The notes beneath the pieces were generated by a model that saw only the letters and a program-made list of their open reading frames with translations, searched no databases and had not been told where the DNA came from. Below are positions 8,862 to 17,856 of a stretch of 64,000 nucleotides of DNA, piece by piece. Within the stretch, counting starts at the first letter, position 1, and each line of letters opens with the position of its first letter. Source of the stretch: Xaviernesmea rhizosphaerae. GTDB taxonomy: Bacteria > Pseudomonadota > Alphaproteobacteria > Rhizobiales > Rhizobiaceae. The translations under genes and the position numbers were made by a program. The stretch lies in the NCBI RefSeq assembly GCF_001938945.1, contig NZ_MKIO01000022.1:1-64000 (forward strand), written 5' to 3'.

Positions 8862-10096
8862 GGACGAGCCCGCCTGAACAGGAACTGTTCCAGCACCGCA
8901 GGCTTCATTCGCTGCAGACCTGGCCCCGTCGCATTGAGACCCTTGGCCAGCGTGCGAACCACATGCAACCCTTCAACACCCGTCGTCAGTGGAAACAGGT
9001 AGATATCGTCGACACCGACTGCAAAGAGGTGGTCAGCCAGTGGTTGCCACATCGGCGCAGCTAATTTGCTGGTGAACGTGACGCAAGGAAAGCCATTTTC
9101 AACCGGATCGCGAGGCGGGCGCTTCGCATCTATCTCGTGATCCATCTGATAGCGGTTGGGAGACAAGTCGTCACGAGCGCCACTAATGTCGGTCAGGCGT
9201 GCCTGTATGGCCTCTAAAAGTGCGGCAAGTGCCGCATCGTGAACGGTCAGGCGACATGCAACGCCTGCCGAGTGGCGGACCGTTGGCCCTTCGACCGTCA
9301 GAATTGACCGCCTGAGACTTGCCATGACGACCGGAATACCGATATCCGTCGTCAGATTGAAGAAGTCGACCGAAAGCCCGCGTTCCGAAATATGGGCCAT
9401 GAGCAAGTCGAGCGCCGGATTCACTGCTCGCTTCAGCGTGATTGGGCCAGACGCCGCGATCCGGGTTTCAAAGGCGTCGATGAGAAAGCAGGCGTCATTC
9501 TCGACCAGTTCCAGCAAAGCATGCAGGATGGCGCGATCATAATCGAAACCAGCCGCCAGCCCCTCAGAGCTCATATGAAACGCGCGCCTGTCCCAAGGAA
9601 AATCAGCACGGAAGTCCAGCCCAATCAGTTCATATGGCGCAAAGACATCATTGCCGTGGCGAACAGAACGGCCCCTCACCCAGGCACGCTCCTGATGTCC
9701 GTCTAGATTGTCGACGTTGACACGCCCCAATGTTTCGAGGGGAATGACGTCGACCCCTCTTGCTCGCATCGCCTCCAAGGAGTCGATGCTGACAATATGG
9801 CTTTGCGTGTCTTCCGCGACTGCCCCCTCGATCGCTTCCATGACAGCCGAGATCCGCGCCTGTTCAACCGTCAGCCCCTTGCCCTGAGCGACCGATAACC
9901 CCCGGGAATTCGGCCGTGTCGCAAACCAGACCGGAACACCGATAATATCGAGATCCGTCACGTCGCCTATACGTGTTATCCCGAACCGCTTGAGCAGTTC
10001 GGGATCGATTGAGGGGTGGGACTGAGCATGAAGTTCCGATTTCGGGTGCCCCCCCGAAATCGAACGAGACGCGAGCCATGGATCAGGGTGCTGCAT
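8858..10096 (-). CDS. YcaO-domain ATP-dependent peptide-backbone-modifying enzyme
   Basis: The 412-residue protein has the YcaO ATP-binding signatures: SAVMEAIE (Glu87 and Glu90, numbered from the chosen start) and LLELVENDA (about 194-202). YcaO enzymes activate amide oxygens with ATP, giving azolines or, with TfuA, thioamides. There is no PxPxP end; the C-terminus is RRARP. The reading frame is open to 10264, but ATG 10096 (MQHPDPW) overlaps the preceding gene's stop by 14 bases and removes an implausible, Arg-rich 56-residue extension. The substrate is not identified. The 143-residue protein encoded just upstream is the nearest candidate. Confidence 0.88.
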   Translation of the reverse strand: MQHPDPWLASRSISGGHPKSELHAQSHPSIDPELLKRFGITRIGDVTDLDIIGVPVWFATRPNSRGLSVAQGKGLTVEQARISAVMEAIEGAVAEDTQSHIVSIDSLEAMRARGVDVIPLETLGRVNVDNLDGHQERAWVRGRSVRHGNDVFAPYELIGLDFRADFPWDRRAFHMSSEGLAAGFDYDRAILHALLELVENDACFLIDAFETRIAASGPITLKRAVNPALDLLMAHISERGLSVDFFNLTTDIGIPVVMASLRRSILTVEGPTVRHSAGVACRLTVHDAALAALLEAIQARLTDISGARDDLSPNRYQMDHEIDAKRPPRDPVENGFPCVTFTSKLAAPMWQPLADHLFAVGVDDIYLFPLTTGVEGLHVVRTLAKGLNATGPGLQRMKPAVLEQFLFRRARP

Positions 10097-10514
10097 TCGG
10101 TGTGTCGGCAAGGATCGCTTCGAACAGCTCGCCTGCGGCCGGTCCGGACGGCCCAACGGCTTGCAATGCACTTTCAAGCGGCGATTGCGATTTGCGGTTG
10201 AAGTCCCAGCCAGCATCGATGACATCACCAACGAAAGCAAAATCAGCCTCGGACACGACAGCACCGCCGGCGATCAATGCCTCGATCCCCTGGATTTGCA
10301 CATCATCCAGGCCTGTCTCCGGCTTGCCGTCCTGGTTGAGCAGCATCGCCTTTGCCGCAGCCGCAACACGTGCGTAACCGTCAATACCCTCATGCTCTGC
10401 TTCGTAGGCAATGATTGCCTCGTGTGAAACAGTCGCAACCCGCAACGGGCTGGTCCTGACAAAAAGAACGCCCGAGCCTTTTTTCCCGATGATATAAAAC
10501 TGTGAACTTGCCAT
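10083..10514 (-). CDS. Unknown 143-aa protein of the YcaO operon (candidate substrate or adaptor)
   Basis: I do not recognise this family. The protein is acidic and Ala-rich, lacks cysteine, has no signal peptide, and ends in a Gly/Pro/Ala-rich tail (VGPSGPAAGELFEA). It starts 8 bp after the regulator's stop, with an AGAGGT ribosome site, and its end overlaps ycaO. Its place between regulator and ycaO is where precursor peptides or recognition proteins often sit. Its size is large for a classic precursor. Absence of Cys argues against thiazoline formation but not against thioamidation or Ser/Thr cyclisation. Precursor, adaptor and unrelated protein all remain open. Confidence 0.7.
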   Translation of the reverse strand: MASSQFYIIGKKGSGVLFVRTSPLRVATVSHEAIIAYEAEHEGIDGYARVAAAAKAMLLNQDGKPETGLDDVQIQGIEALIAGGAVVSEADFAFVGDVIDAGWDFNRKSQSPLESALQAVGPSGPAAGELFEAILADTPNAAP

Positions 10515-10522
10515 GATGACCT

Positions 10523-12451
10523 CTATTTGATGCCTGCCAACCGGAGGGCGTTACAGAAATTCTCATTTGCCGCGGGATCGCGATCCGGCGACAAGGCTGC
10601 AATGTCCCGGGCGCTCATGCCAGGGTAGTTTTCCCTTAAACGCCCCGCGCAACGGCGTGCGTTATCCAGATCGCCGCTGAGCGCGTGGCTCGCAGTCAGG
10701 ATCCGCAGTGCGGGTTCATCGTTATTCATATGTGAGCATAAGTTGACGGCGCCGATGTAATCCTTCCTGTCAAATGCGATACTGGCACCGGCCCACCAGT
10801 AGATGTCTGGCGCTAGCGGGTTGAGATCGATTGCGCTTTGAAATTTTTCCCAGGCGGTCTCGCAGTCGCCGAAATGCGCCAGCGCATCGGCGTGTTGGAG
10901 CAAAAGGTCTGCCGAGTTTGGCGCCAAAGCTTCGGCTTCGAAGAATTTTTCGGCCGATCGGTCGAAATCTCTCTGGTACAGCGCCACAACGGCCTCCATC
11001 CAGAAGCCGACCCCAAGAGCGGGATCGATCTCCCTCGATGCCTCAGCTTCGGCTTTGGCACGATGCAGGAGATGGGGATCGTTGCCACCGAGCATCAGCC
11101 ATTCCAGTTGCAGCGTCTGGGCAATCCGAGCCCGTGCTGCAGCAAGACTGTGGTCAAGATCAATCGCCCTCCTAAACAACGAGCGCGCGCGCCTGATAAA
11201 CGGCAGGTCGCACCTCCCATTGAGGAGCTGCTGACCTTCAAGCATTAACCTGTAAGCCTCGCCATTGTGTTGGCGCCCTGGTTCGATCTGAATTCGCTCG
11301 ATCTCATGTGCCAATGCGATCGCGACCTGTTTTGACAGAACGCGGAAGGCTGAGTGGATGTGACGTTCTGCAAGGACAATTTCCAGAGACCAGACGATCT
11401 CGCCGCCCTGCTCATCGATGAGCGACACGGACAGGCGTGCGTCATCGAACACCCGCGCGACAACCCGATAGTCAACCCGCAGAAGTGAGTATCGATCATC
11501 ACATGTGTCCGTTTCGAAGGCGAAAGTGCTGTGCGGCGCAAGGACAGAAAAGGAGCGAAAGCGCGCGAGGCTATTGGCAACATCCTCCATGAACGCCCGT
11601 ATGCCCCCTGCTGGAGGGCGACCATCGAGCCGAGCGGGACGGAGGAAAGCCACCCTCGCCAGCTTTCGCCGTGGCCTATCGCCTAAATTTCCATCGCGAT
11701 CTTTGTCATAGCTGCTAACGGAGGCCGATCTCAGGCGCCTATGCAGCGCAAACGTTGCCGCCTCAGGCACCCGCCCATCGGCACGAAGTTCGTGCTGCAA
11801 GGCTTCAAAAATCTTGTTGCTCTCCAAGACATTGCCCGCCCGTGCATAGGCAGACATTGCAGCTTGATAAGTTTCTTCTCGATCAGGCTCCAGACGGACG
11901 GCTGCCGCCGTCAATTTTGCGATATCCGCACCCTTGCCCGCGCCAAAGCGCGTGAGCTCGTCCATTAGCTGCACATAGGCTGAAAAGAACAGATCCTTGA
12001 GACGGCGCCGCTCCGAAAGGAGCCAAAGGTACAAGTGATGCTGCCCGACATCGAGTCCTTGCAAGAGCTCTCCGCCAACGGCGAGGAGCGCATCCGAACG
12101 TTCTGCCGGGGCGTCAAAATTCAAGCTTCGCAGGAACCGTCCGAGGTCTGACGTCTCCGCGAGGTGGCCTGCGAGCAGGTTGTTTCCGTCTCCCTTCACA
12201 AATCCATCGGAGCTTCCCGTCAAATTCCGCATACGCAGAATCAATTGACGCAAATTGCCAAGAGCACGCTTATGCTCGACATCTTCCCACAAAAGGGATG
12301 CCGCAGTCTGTCGGGACAGAGTCTGATGAGGCGCCAGAAGCAGGGCAGCTAGCAAAATATAGGCTTTTGCCGGGAAAAACTCGGCACTCGTCCCGCCATA
12401 ATGCGGTAACCCAAACAGTCTGAGTTGCATTTGATCAGCTTCGTCGGCCAA
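10523..12451 (-). CDS. SARP/BTAD-like regulator with TPR repeats
   Basis: The 642-residue product opens with a winged-helix-like region (residues about 8-95; LRLFGLPHYG, QTAASLLWED). A BTAD-type helical region follows to about 235, then a TolB/adenylate-cyclase-associated-like alpha/beta segment (about 270-370). TPR repeats fill the C-terminal half (for example LAAARARIAQ, PNSADLLLQHADAL, LNPLAPDIYWW). Such one-component activators often control secondary-metabolite clusters. It is the first gene of the minus-strand operon, 8 bp before the 143-aa gene, so it probably controls its own operon. No receiver domain is present. Confidence 0.8.
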   Translation of the reverse strand: MADEADQMQLRLFGLPHYGGTSAEFFPAKAYILLAALLLAPHQTLSRQTAASLLWEDVEHKRALGNLRQLILRMRNLTGSSDGFVKGDGNNLLAGHLAETSDLGRFLRSLNFDAPAERSDALLAVGGELLQGLDVGQHHLYLWLLSERRRLKDLFFSAYVQLMDELTRFGAGKGADIAKLTAAAVRLEPDREETYQAAMSAYARAGNVLESNKIFEALQHELRADGRVPEAATFALHRRLRSASVSSYDKDRDGNLGDRPRRKLARVAFLRPARLDGRPPAGGIRAFMEDVANSLARFRSFSVLAPHSTFAFETDTCDDRYSLLRVDYRVVARVFDDARLSVSLIDEQGGEIVWSLEIVLAERHIHSAFRVLSKQVAIALAHEIERIQIEPGRQHNGEAYRLMLEGQQLLNGRCDLPFIRRARSLFRRAIDLDHSLAAARARIAQTLQLEWLMLGGNDPHLLHRAKAEAEASREIDPALGVGFWMEAVVALYQRDFDRSAEKFFEAEALAPNSADLLLQHADALAHFGDCETAWEKFQSAIDLNPLAPDIYWWAGASIAFDRKDYIGAVNLCSHMNNDEPALRILTASHALSGDLDNARRCAGRLRENYPGMSARDIAALSPDRDPAANENFCNALRLAGIK

Positions 12452-12608
12452 TGAGTCGCCCCCGTTTTACGTTATTTAACTATGCCTAACGAAGAATGGA
12501 AAGGTGGCCATCATCACAATTTGACGTTGGCGTGACGCTGTTGAGCACATCGTGGAGGCGCAGCTATCCTGGAAGAGACCAGGCCAGTCGTTTATAGAGA
12601 AGAGCTCG

Positions 12609-13127
12609 ATGATCGCGTTCAATAAACCATTTCTGGTATTCAACCATATGACACAGCCGTACCAGAGAGCTGATGACGTCGGATACGCGATCACCGAGTT
12701 TCTGTGGTCTAAGGGGCGGCCATTTTATCCAGTATCCGCTTTGGCACACGCAAGGGTCAGCGAAGTCAATCTTGCTTCCGTGGCATGCACCAGGTACGAC
12801 GACGACAACCTGGATCTGATCTTCCAGATGCCCAAGTCAGGTGGAGGTCATTTCTTTGAGATTGTCCTACGATCGAACGAAAGCACGGCTTATGGTGGCT
12901 GGGCCTGGGGCGAAAAACTCAGTTTCGTCGACCGTTTCGTGAATGGCTATCGTGTTTTGACAGCTTTCATTGAAGGTCAGGAGGTATCATTCGAATACTC
13001 TTCCCGCTGGCACCGTTACCGCGCGAATTGCGATATACCCGTTAGCAAGTCTTTGCGTTACAGCGGACGGGAAGTCACAGAGGAAGCCAACTATTCGAAG
13101 AACGTCGTAAGACAAGCGACATTTTAA
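12609..13127 (+). CDS. Hypothetical protein (172 aa)
   Basis: The protein is not recognised. It is soluble and rich in aromatic residues (FEYSSRWHRYR, YGGWAWGEKLSF), with no obvious signal peptide or membrane helix. The frame is open from a GTG at 12552, but ATG 12609 is the more natural start. It diverges from the YcaO operon; the 157 bp between them must hold both promoters. Linkage to the peptide-modification genes is possible but only positional. Confidence 0.55.
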   Translation: MIAFNKPFLVFNHMTQPYQRADDVGYAITEFLWSKGRPFYPVSALAHARVSEVNLASVACTRYDDDNLDLIFQMPKSGGGHFFEIVLRSNESTAYGGWAWGEKLSFVDRFVNGYRVLTAFIEGQEVSFEYSSRWHRYRANCDIPVSKSLRYSGREVTEEANYSKNVVRQATF

Positions 13128-13489
13128 TAGCATCACTGCGAAAATCATCTGAGAATAGCGAAACTGTCCTGAGATATTTCAGTAGCTTGTGAAGCAAGAT
13201 CGTTTGCGACGACGACAATGGAGATCGCTTTGCGCGAGCATGACAGCCGAGCTGATATTAGCGATAAACTATTATATGGCCAGCTTTAAGCGGCCAAAAT
13301 TCCGGGATGTGCCCGCCCCTCGCCTCCGCGCAAGACGTCCACCGGTGGCAGGTTAAACTGAACTATACCGGGCTGCGGGCGCTGCAAGTGACCGTCTGGA
13401 GAGCATCCAGCTGTGAGAAAATTCGCCGCTCGATAGACGCCGACACCTATGACACCCTGCCAATGCGTGGGGAGCGCTAGGAGGACGGG
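13128..13489. other. Intergenic stretch, possible gene remnant
   Basis: No intact gene is visible. A short plus-strand frame that ends in a TAG at about 13478-13480 (DADTYDTLPMRGER) looks like the C-terminus of a lost coding sequence, followed by the AGGAGG ribosome site of the next gene. Confidence 0.3.
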
Positions 13490-14125
13490 ATGTGTAACCT
13501 TTACAATGTGAGCACGAACCAGGAGGCGTTGCGCGCTTTCCGCCAGGCGCTTGATCGTCTCGGCAACCTTGAGCCATCATTCGATATCTATCCCGACCGC
13601 CCGGCGCCGGTCCTGCGACGCGCAGACGATGGCGAGGCCTGGGATTGGCTCACCTGGGGCATGCCCACGCCGCCCTCGGTCCTGGGCGACAAGCCAGATA
13701 CGGGCGTCACCAACATCCGCAACGTGTCCTCGCCGCACTGGCGCCGCTGGCTCGGGCCCGAGAACCGTTGCGTCGTGCCGTGGACGACCTTCTGCGAGTG
13801 GGAGGACACCAAGCCGAAGAAGCGCAAGCGCTGGTTTGCGATCAGCGAAGAAAGGCCCCTCGCCTTCTTCGCCGGCATTTGGACAGGATGGAAAGGGACG
13901 CGCGGATCCATGAAGAATCCACGCGAGGGTGAGCATCAGCTATATGGCTTTCTGACCACGGAACCGAATGCCGTGGTGAAGCCGATCCACCCGAAGGCGA
14001 TGCCGGTCATTCTCACCACGGCCGAGGAGGTCGATGTCTGGATGCGGGCCGACTGGGCCGAGGCGAAGGGGCTTCAGCGGCCTCTACCGGATGACGGGCT
14101 ACTCCTTCTGCCGGTGGAGAGTTGA
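13490..14125 (+). CDS. SOS-response-associated peptidase (SRAP, YedK/HMCES type)
   Basis: The protein begins Met-Cys, so Cys2 becomes the N-terminal nucleophile that covalently caps abasic sites in single-stranded DNA. The other active-site residues are visible: Asn75 (TNIRN), Glu103 (FCEWED) and His167 (HPKAMP). Length (211 residues) is normal. A strong ribosome site (AGGAGG) precedes the ATG. The family protects abasic DNA during replication and is often carried on mobile DNA. The next gene is a nuclease; any link is positional. Confidence 0.92.
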   Translation: MCNLYNVSTNQEALRAFRQALDRLGNLEPSFDIYPDRPAPVLRRADDGEAWDWLTWGMPTPPSVLGDKPDTGVTNIRNVSSPHWRRWLGPENRCVVPWTTFCEWEDTKPKKRKRWFAISEERPLAFFAGIWTGWKGTRGSMKNPREGEHQLYGFLTTEPNAVVKPIHPKAMPVILTTAEEVDVWMRADWAEAKGLQRPLPDDGLLLLPVES

Positions 14126-14205
14126 AGATAAACATCTCGTAAAATGGCGCCATCTCCGCCAGCATGCCAGCAGAAAAATTTAAAATCGCGAGGATCTAGC
14201 AAACG

Positions 14206-14718
14206 ATGGCGTCAGACTGGAGGGACCGTCAGAAGAGCATCATAGACCACGAAAACCCTTTGCCAGCCCGCCTTCCATTATGGGGGATAGCTTATTCTGT
14301 CATCGTCTGGCTGATGCTCATCGCCATAGGTGTGTTGCTGGTTGCTCGATGCGCAGGCGCTGTTGAGATCTGCTCAGGCGGGCACCGTGCAGAACGAAAG
14401 GTAACCTGTGTCGTGGACGGTGATACGATCTGGCAACGCGGCACAAAAATGAGATTGCTGGATATCGATGCACCGGAGACGTCGGGTGCGGAATGCCCGC
14501 GAGAAAAAGCTTTGGGAGAAAAGGCCAAGCTCAGGCTGCAGGAACTGATGGGCGAAGGCTACAGGGTATCGAACAGCGGCCAGACGGACCGAACTTCTGA
14601 TCATCGCGCACTTGTACGGGTTATTCTTCGCGATGGTAGAGACGCCGGCAGAGAGCTTATCAGAGAAGGTCTTGCTCAACCTTGGCCGAATAAGGGAAAT
14701 GTATGGTGCGGATCATAA
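14206..14718 (+). CDS. Membrane-anchored SNase-like nuclease
   Basis: An N-terminal membrane helix (about residues 25-48) is followed by a staphylococcal-nuclease-like OB fold (about 62-165). Candidate calcium and catalytic residues are Asp71 and Asp73 in VVDGDTIW, Arg83, and Asp88 and Glu91 in RLLDIDAPE. The topology would put the nuclease in the periplasm. Rhizobial genomes carry many such short thermonuclease homologues. The protein is slightly short at its C-terminus but ends normally with LAQPWPNKGNVWCGS. Confidence 0.85.
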   Translation: MASDWRDRQKSIIDHENPLPARLPLWGIAYSVIVWLMLIAIGVLLVARCAGAVEICSGGHRAERKVTCVVDGDTIWQRGTKMRLLDIDAPETSGAECPREKALGEKAKLRLQELMGEGYRVSNSGQTDRTSDHRALVRVILRDGRDAGRELIREGLAQPWPNKGNVWCGS

Positions 14719-15225
14719 CCGCCACCATTCCGATAAAACGCGTCGTCTACATCCAAGCTTGCTACAAGGGGATGGCGGTCAATCGGCCGCCACGAAGCAA
14801 GGTAGTCAGAGACCCGGTCCGTTCGTCCTTTTTCTGTTCGTCGCAGGTTCATGGGCCGCTCCAACGTCGTTCGCCGCCATCTCTATCAGCTAGACCAGAA
14901 GTGGGCGCCGCTGTGTCAGCACCATTCGCGCCATATCGGCGAGCATACTTGCGATGTATTCTCATACCTGTTCGTTCATTCTAGAAATTTCCGTTTATCA
15001 ACGAACGCATGCAACACGGATAGCTCAACCCAGGGATCGCCTTAAGCAGGAAAATGCTGAAAAGAACGTCTACGTGAGCCCTTCACCACACATGCAAACA
15101 ACTGCCTTCGGGGCAGCCTGATATCAGACCGTGTGTTGTGGAGATGCAACCTCGCCAGCCTAGACCCTCTCGACTTCGGGTAGCATATGTGTTGAAAATT
15201 CCCTCGGGGACTTCTGGGGGCAATC
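14719..15225. other. 507-bp non-coding stretch
   Basis: Several short frames overlap here but none has protein-like composition or a ribosome site. I see no hairpin of note. The promoter for the following lipoprotein gene must lie near its right edge. Confidence 0.45.
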
Positions 15226-15696
15226 ATGAAATTCCGGACCATGGCCGTCGCATTGGCGGCAGGCGTAGCGTTGTCTTTGGCGGGCTGCCAATCGCTCACC
15301 TATGACCAGTTTCGGCAGAACCCGAAGGCGGTGAGCAAGGCACAGCTCTGCCGCACGCTCGTGGAAACACAAGACATCGGCTTTGCGCGGCTCATCGTTG
15401 CAGAACTCGCGCGGCGCGGGATTGACTACCGGATCTGCCCGGCCATGGTCATGCAGCAAAACCAGGCCGCAGCAACTGTCGCTGCCGTCGCGCTTGCAGG
15501 AACAGCCGTGGCCGTGTGTACGAACTACGATTGCTCGGCACCGGGCTACGGCCCCTCTTCCTACCGAACCTATGACGGGAACTGCCAGCATCCGTGGCAG
15601 AGAGACATTCGTGGAAATCGATGCGGGGCGAGATCGGCGGATAGCCGCCCTGGGGGGGCGGTAGATGTTCAACAATTGCAAACCAATGAGCCATAA
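15226..15696 (+). CDS. Lipoprotein with C-terminal Cys/Arg motif
   Basis: The N-terminus is a lipoprotein signal with lipobox LAGC (Cys21). A helical region follows and the C-terminus carries GNCQHPWQRDIRGNRCGARS. The same motif occurs in the next gene product as GNCPTPESFDSAGRRCGARS, so the two genes share a domain that probably forms a small disulphide-linked structure in the periplasm. Function is unknown. The stop overlaps the start region of the neighbour, suggesting one transcript. Confidence 0.75.
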   Translation: MKFRTMAVALAAGVALSLAGCQSLTYDQFRQNPKAVSKAQLCRTLVETQDIGFARLIVAELARRGIDYRICPAMVMQQNQAAATVAAVALAGTAVAVCTNYDCSAPGYGPSSYRTYDGNCQHPWQRDIRGNRCGARSADSRPGGAVDVQQLQTNEP

Positions 15697-16381
15697 TTCG
15701 GTGGCTGGAACTCCAGGAGGCACGCATCAGAAAAAGGGCTGGCGTCTCAGACGTGCCTCAGCTCTCATCCTGCCCCTTTTGCCGATCATGGCAGCGCTGA
15801 CGGGGTGTGGATCAATCACAGTTCCCGCGGCCGTTAAAATGGCGAATGGCGAAGCGCTGGTTGGAACCACTACGGCGGCAATCAGCGGCGGCACGTTTCA
15901 GGTTTCAAGCCTAAGCGGTCGCGTAGTCTGCTCAGGCAATTATGACGCTCTCGACACTCGCCCGGTTATCTCAGCACCTGTCAAATGCAATGACGGCCGC
16001 TTTGGGACGATAACTGTTCAGCGCGCACCGGATGGCGGCTCCGGGACCGGCACAGTCACGCTTGCAGATGGCTCCACCGGCAATGTCGCATTCGGCCGAG
16101 CAGCCGCATCGGTCCTTATGGTCGACAGCTCTCCCACAGCCGCGGACGAATTTGCTCTAAGTGGCGCTTCGGCGCGCCAATATACAGGCAATTGCCCTAC
16201 TCCAGAAAGCTTCGATTCAGCTGGTCGCCGCTGTGGCGCTAGAAGCGCCGCGTCTCGCGCCGGCGGCTACGATGGATACGGGAACTGGGCAAACTCCTCC
16301 TACAGCGGTGGGTCGGTGTACGTCGGCGGCTATTATCGGAAGAATGGAACTTACGTGCGCGGACATACTCGCCGACGATGA
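15665..16381 (+). CDS. Lipoprotein with the same Cys/Arg motif and Gly/Tyr-rich tail
   Basis: The product has a long basic N-region, then a hydrophobic signal ending in LTGCGS (Cys48). A beta-rich middle (residues about 55-160, many Gly/Thr/Val) leads to the GNCP...RRCGARSAASRAGG motif and a Gly/Tyr/Ser-rich end (YVGGYYRKNGTYVRGH). A start at ATG 15686 (MSHNSVAG) is also possible and would give a more usual signal length. It overlaps the upstream lipoprotein gene. The pair may be envelope-surface proteins; no enzyme motif is seen. Confidence 0.72.
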   Translation: MFNNCKPMSHNSVAGTPGGTHQKKGWRLRRASALILPLLPIMAALTGCGSITVPAAVKMANGEALVGTTTAAISGGTFQVSSLSGRVVCSGNYDALDTRPVISAPVKCNDGRFGTITVQRAPDGGSGTGTVTLADGSTGNVAFGRAAASVLMVDSSPTAADEFALSGASARQYTGNCPTPESFDSAGRRCGARSAASRAGGYDGYGNWANSSYSGGSVYVGGYYRKNGTYVRGHTRRR

Positions 16382-16778
16382 ACATCGGCGATCGGCCTAC
16401 CGTGCGCGGCCTGCTTCAGAACGAACGCAATTTGCGCTTCCGTAACCTTCGACGCTTTCATGGAATTCTCCTCGTCCCATCACCGGGATCATAAGTGGAA
16501 AATTCCAGTTCAAACTGGCCTAATTTGCCGGGAGCACATCACCTGGTATTAGGTTCATGAAAAACTACGTTCGCGGGCAATAAACCCGCGAGAAATGAAC
16601 ATCAGCCAGCTCCTCGGAGTTGCAATCCGCGCCACGCCCCAAAAGCTTTGTCACGCTTCAAATGCCGCCGTCAAGGTGACGGTGACCTGAGCCCCTGAAC
16701 TTCCTCAAGAATTTGGTAGAGACCGTCAAGTATTTTAGGCAACCGCCGGGCTTGGCCTGTTAGGCGAAGGCATAAAAA
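16382..16778. other. 397-bp non-coding stretch between convergent genes
   Basis: The flanking genes converge on this stretch, so only terminators are expected. No reading frame, repeat or strong hairpin stands out. Confidence 0.45.
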
Positions 16779-17825
16779 TCAGTCACCAATTTCGTTGAAC
16801 ACCAGCTGGACTTTCACACTTCGCGAACGATCGCTAGCAAGCTCGAACGCTTCTCGCGCCTGTTCAAAAGGTAGAGTAGCGCTGATGAGCGGTTTCACAT
16901 CTATCAATTCCCTTCCCATCAGTTCGACTGCGAGCTGGAATTCTTCGTGGAAACGGAAGGTCCCCCTCAGCTGCAGCTCCTTTGCAACGACGGCGTTAAT
17001 CGGCAGCGTCGCTTCACCGCCAAGCCCCAGTTGCACGATCACACCGCCCGGGCGCAGTGTATCCAGTGCAGACACCAGCGCTGATTGATTGCCGGAGGCT
17101 TCGAACAGGACATCGAATGTCCCTTTGTTGGCACGGTAGGGCTCAAGTACACCGTCATTGCTACTGACATTCACCGCCTCATCCGCACCGATGCGGATCG
17201 CAAGCTCGAGCGGAGCCTCCGCGACATCGGTAATGACAATACGCGTGGCACCGGCCCGTCGAGCGACGAGTAGGCTCAGCATGCCGATGGGCCCAGCGCC
17301 GGTGATGAGCACTTGCTTGCCAAGCAAAGGCCCCGCCTGACGCGCGGCGCGGAGGCATACCGCCAGAGGCTCGGCCATCGCAGCCTCCCGCATTGATAGC
17401 GCATCATCAATGAGCAAAGGCTGTGATGCATGAACTGTCACACCTTCGCGAAACCCGCCCTGGACGTGCGGGTTGCGCATGGCGCTGCCCATGAAACGCA
17501 TATCAACGCACTGGTTCTGCATTCCTAGCGCGCAGTAGCGGCAATGACCACAAGGGCGGCTTGGATTAACGGCAACCCGCATGCCGGGAACCAGATGCGA
17601 CACGTCACTCCCGACATTTGTGACTACGCCCGAGAATTCATGGCCAAGGGCCATCGGCGCGCGCAGGCGCACCGCGCCGAAGCCGCCATTGTGATAATAG
17701 TGCAGGTCCGACCCACAGATGCCGCCAACCGAAACGGCCACTCGAACCTGATCGGGTTGCAGAAGCTCCTCAGGGACCTCTTCGATGCGCAGATCTTTCG
17801 GCGCGTGGATGACTACTCCTCGCAT
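16779..17825 (-). CDS. idnD: L-idonate 5-dehydrogenase-like zinc alcohol dehydrogenase
   Basis: The 348-residue protein is a medium-chain zinc dehydrogenase: catalytic-zinc motif GICGSDLHY, GHEFSGVV, structural-zinc cysteines in RPCGHCRYCALGMQNQC, and the NAD(P) fold GAGPIGMLS. Overall similarity is to L-idonate 5-dehydrogenase, which oxidises idonate to 5-keto-gluconate. It is the last gene of the minus-strand set, 31 bp after the SDR gene, with ribosome site GGGAGGAG. A related polyol or hexonate substrate cannot be excluded. Confidence 0.85.
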   Translation of the reverse strand: MRGVVIHAPKDLRIEEVPEELLQPDQVRVAVSVGGICGSDLHYYHNGGFGAVRLRAPMALGHEFSGVVTNVGSDVSHLVPGMRVAVNPSRPCGHCRYCALGMQNQCVDMRFMGSAMRNPHVQGGFREGVTVHASQPLLIDDALSMREAAMAEPLAVCLRAARQAGPLLGKQVLITGAGPIGMLSLLVARRAGATRIVITDVAEAPLELAIRIGADEAVNVSSNDGVLEPYRANKGTFDVLFEASGNQSALVSALDTLRPGGVIVQLGLGGEATLPINAVVAKELQLRGTFRFHEEFQLAVELMGRELIDVKPLISATLPFEQAREAFELASDRSRSVKVQLVFNEIGD

Positions 17826-17856
17826 GACTGCTCCTCCCTCATATTTTGTTTAATGC

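Noticed and set aside
10097..10264. Longer YcaO start at 10264
   Set aside because: The extra 56 residues are Arg/Ser-rich, lie antisense-free within the upstream 143-aa gene, and are not part of the YcaO domain.
16382..16778. Small RNA or short gene in the gap
   Set aside because: No reading frame, promoter-like pair or strong hairpin could be supported.
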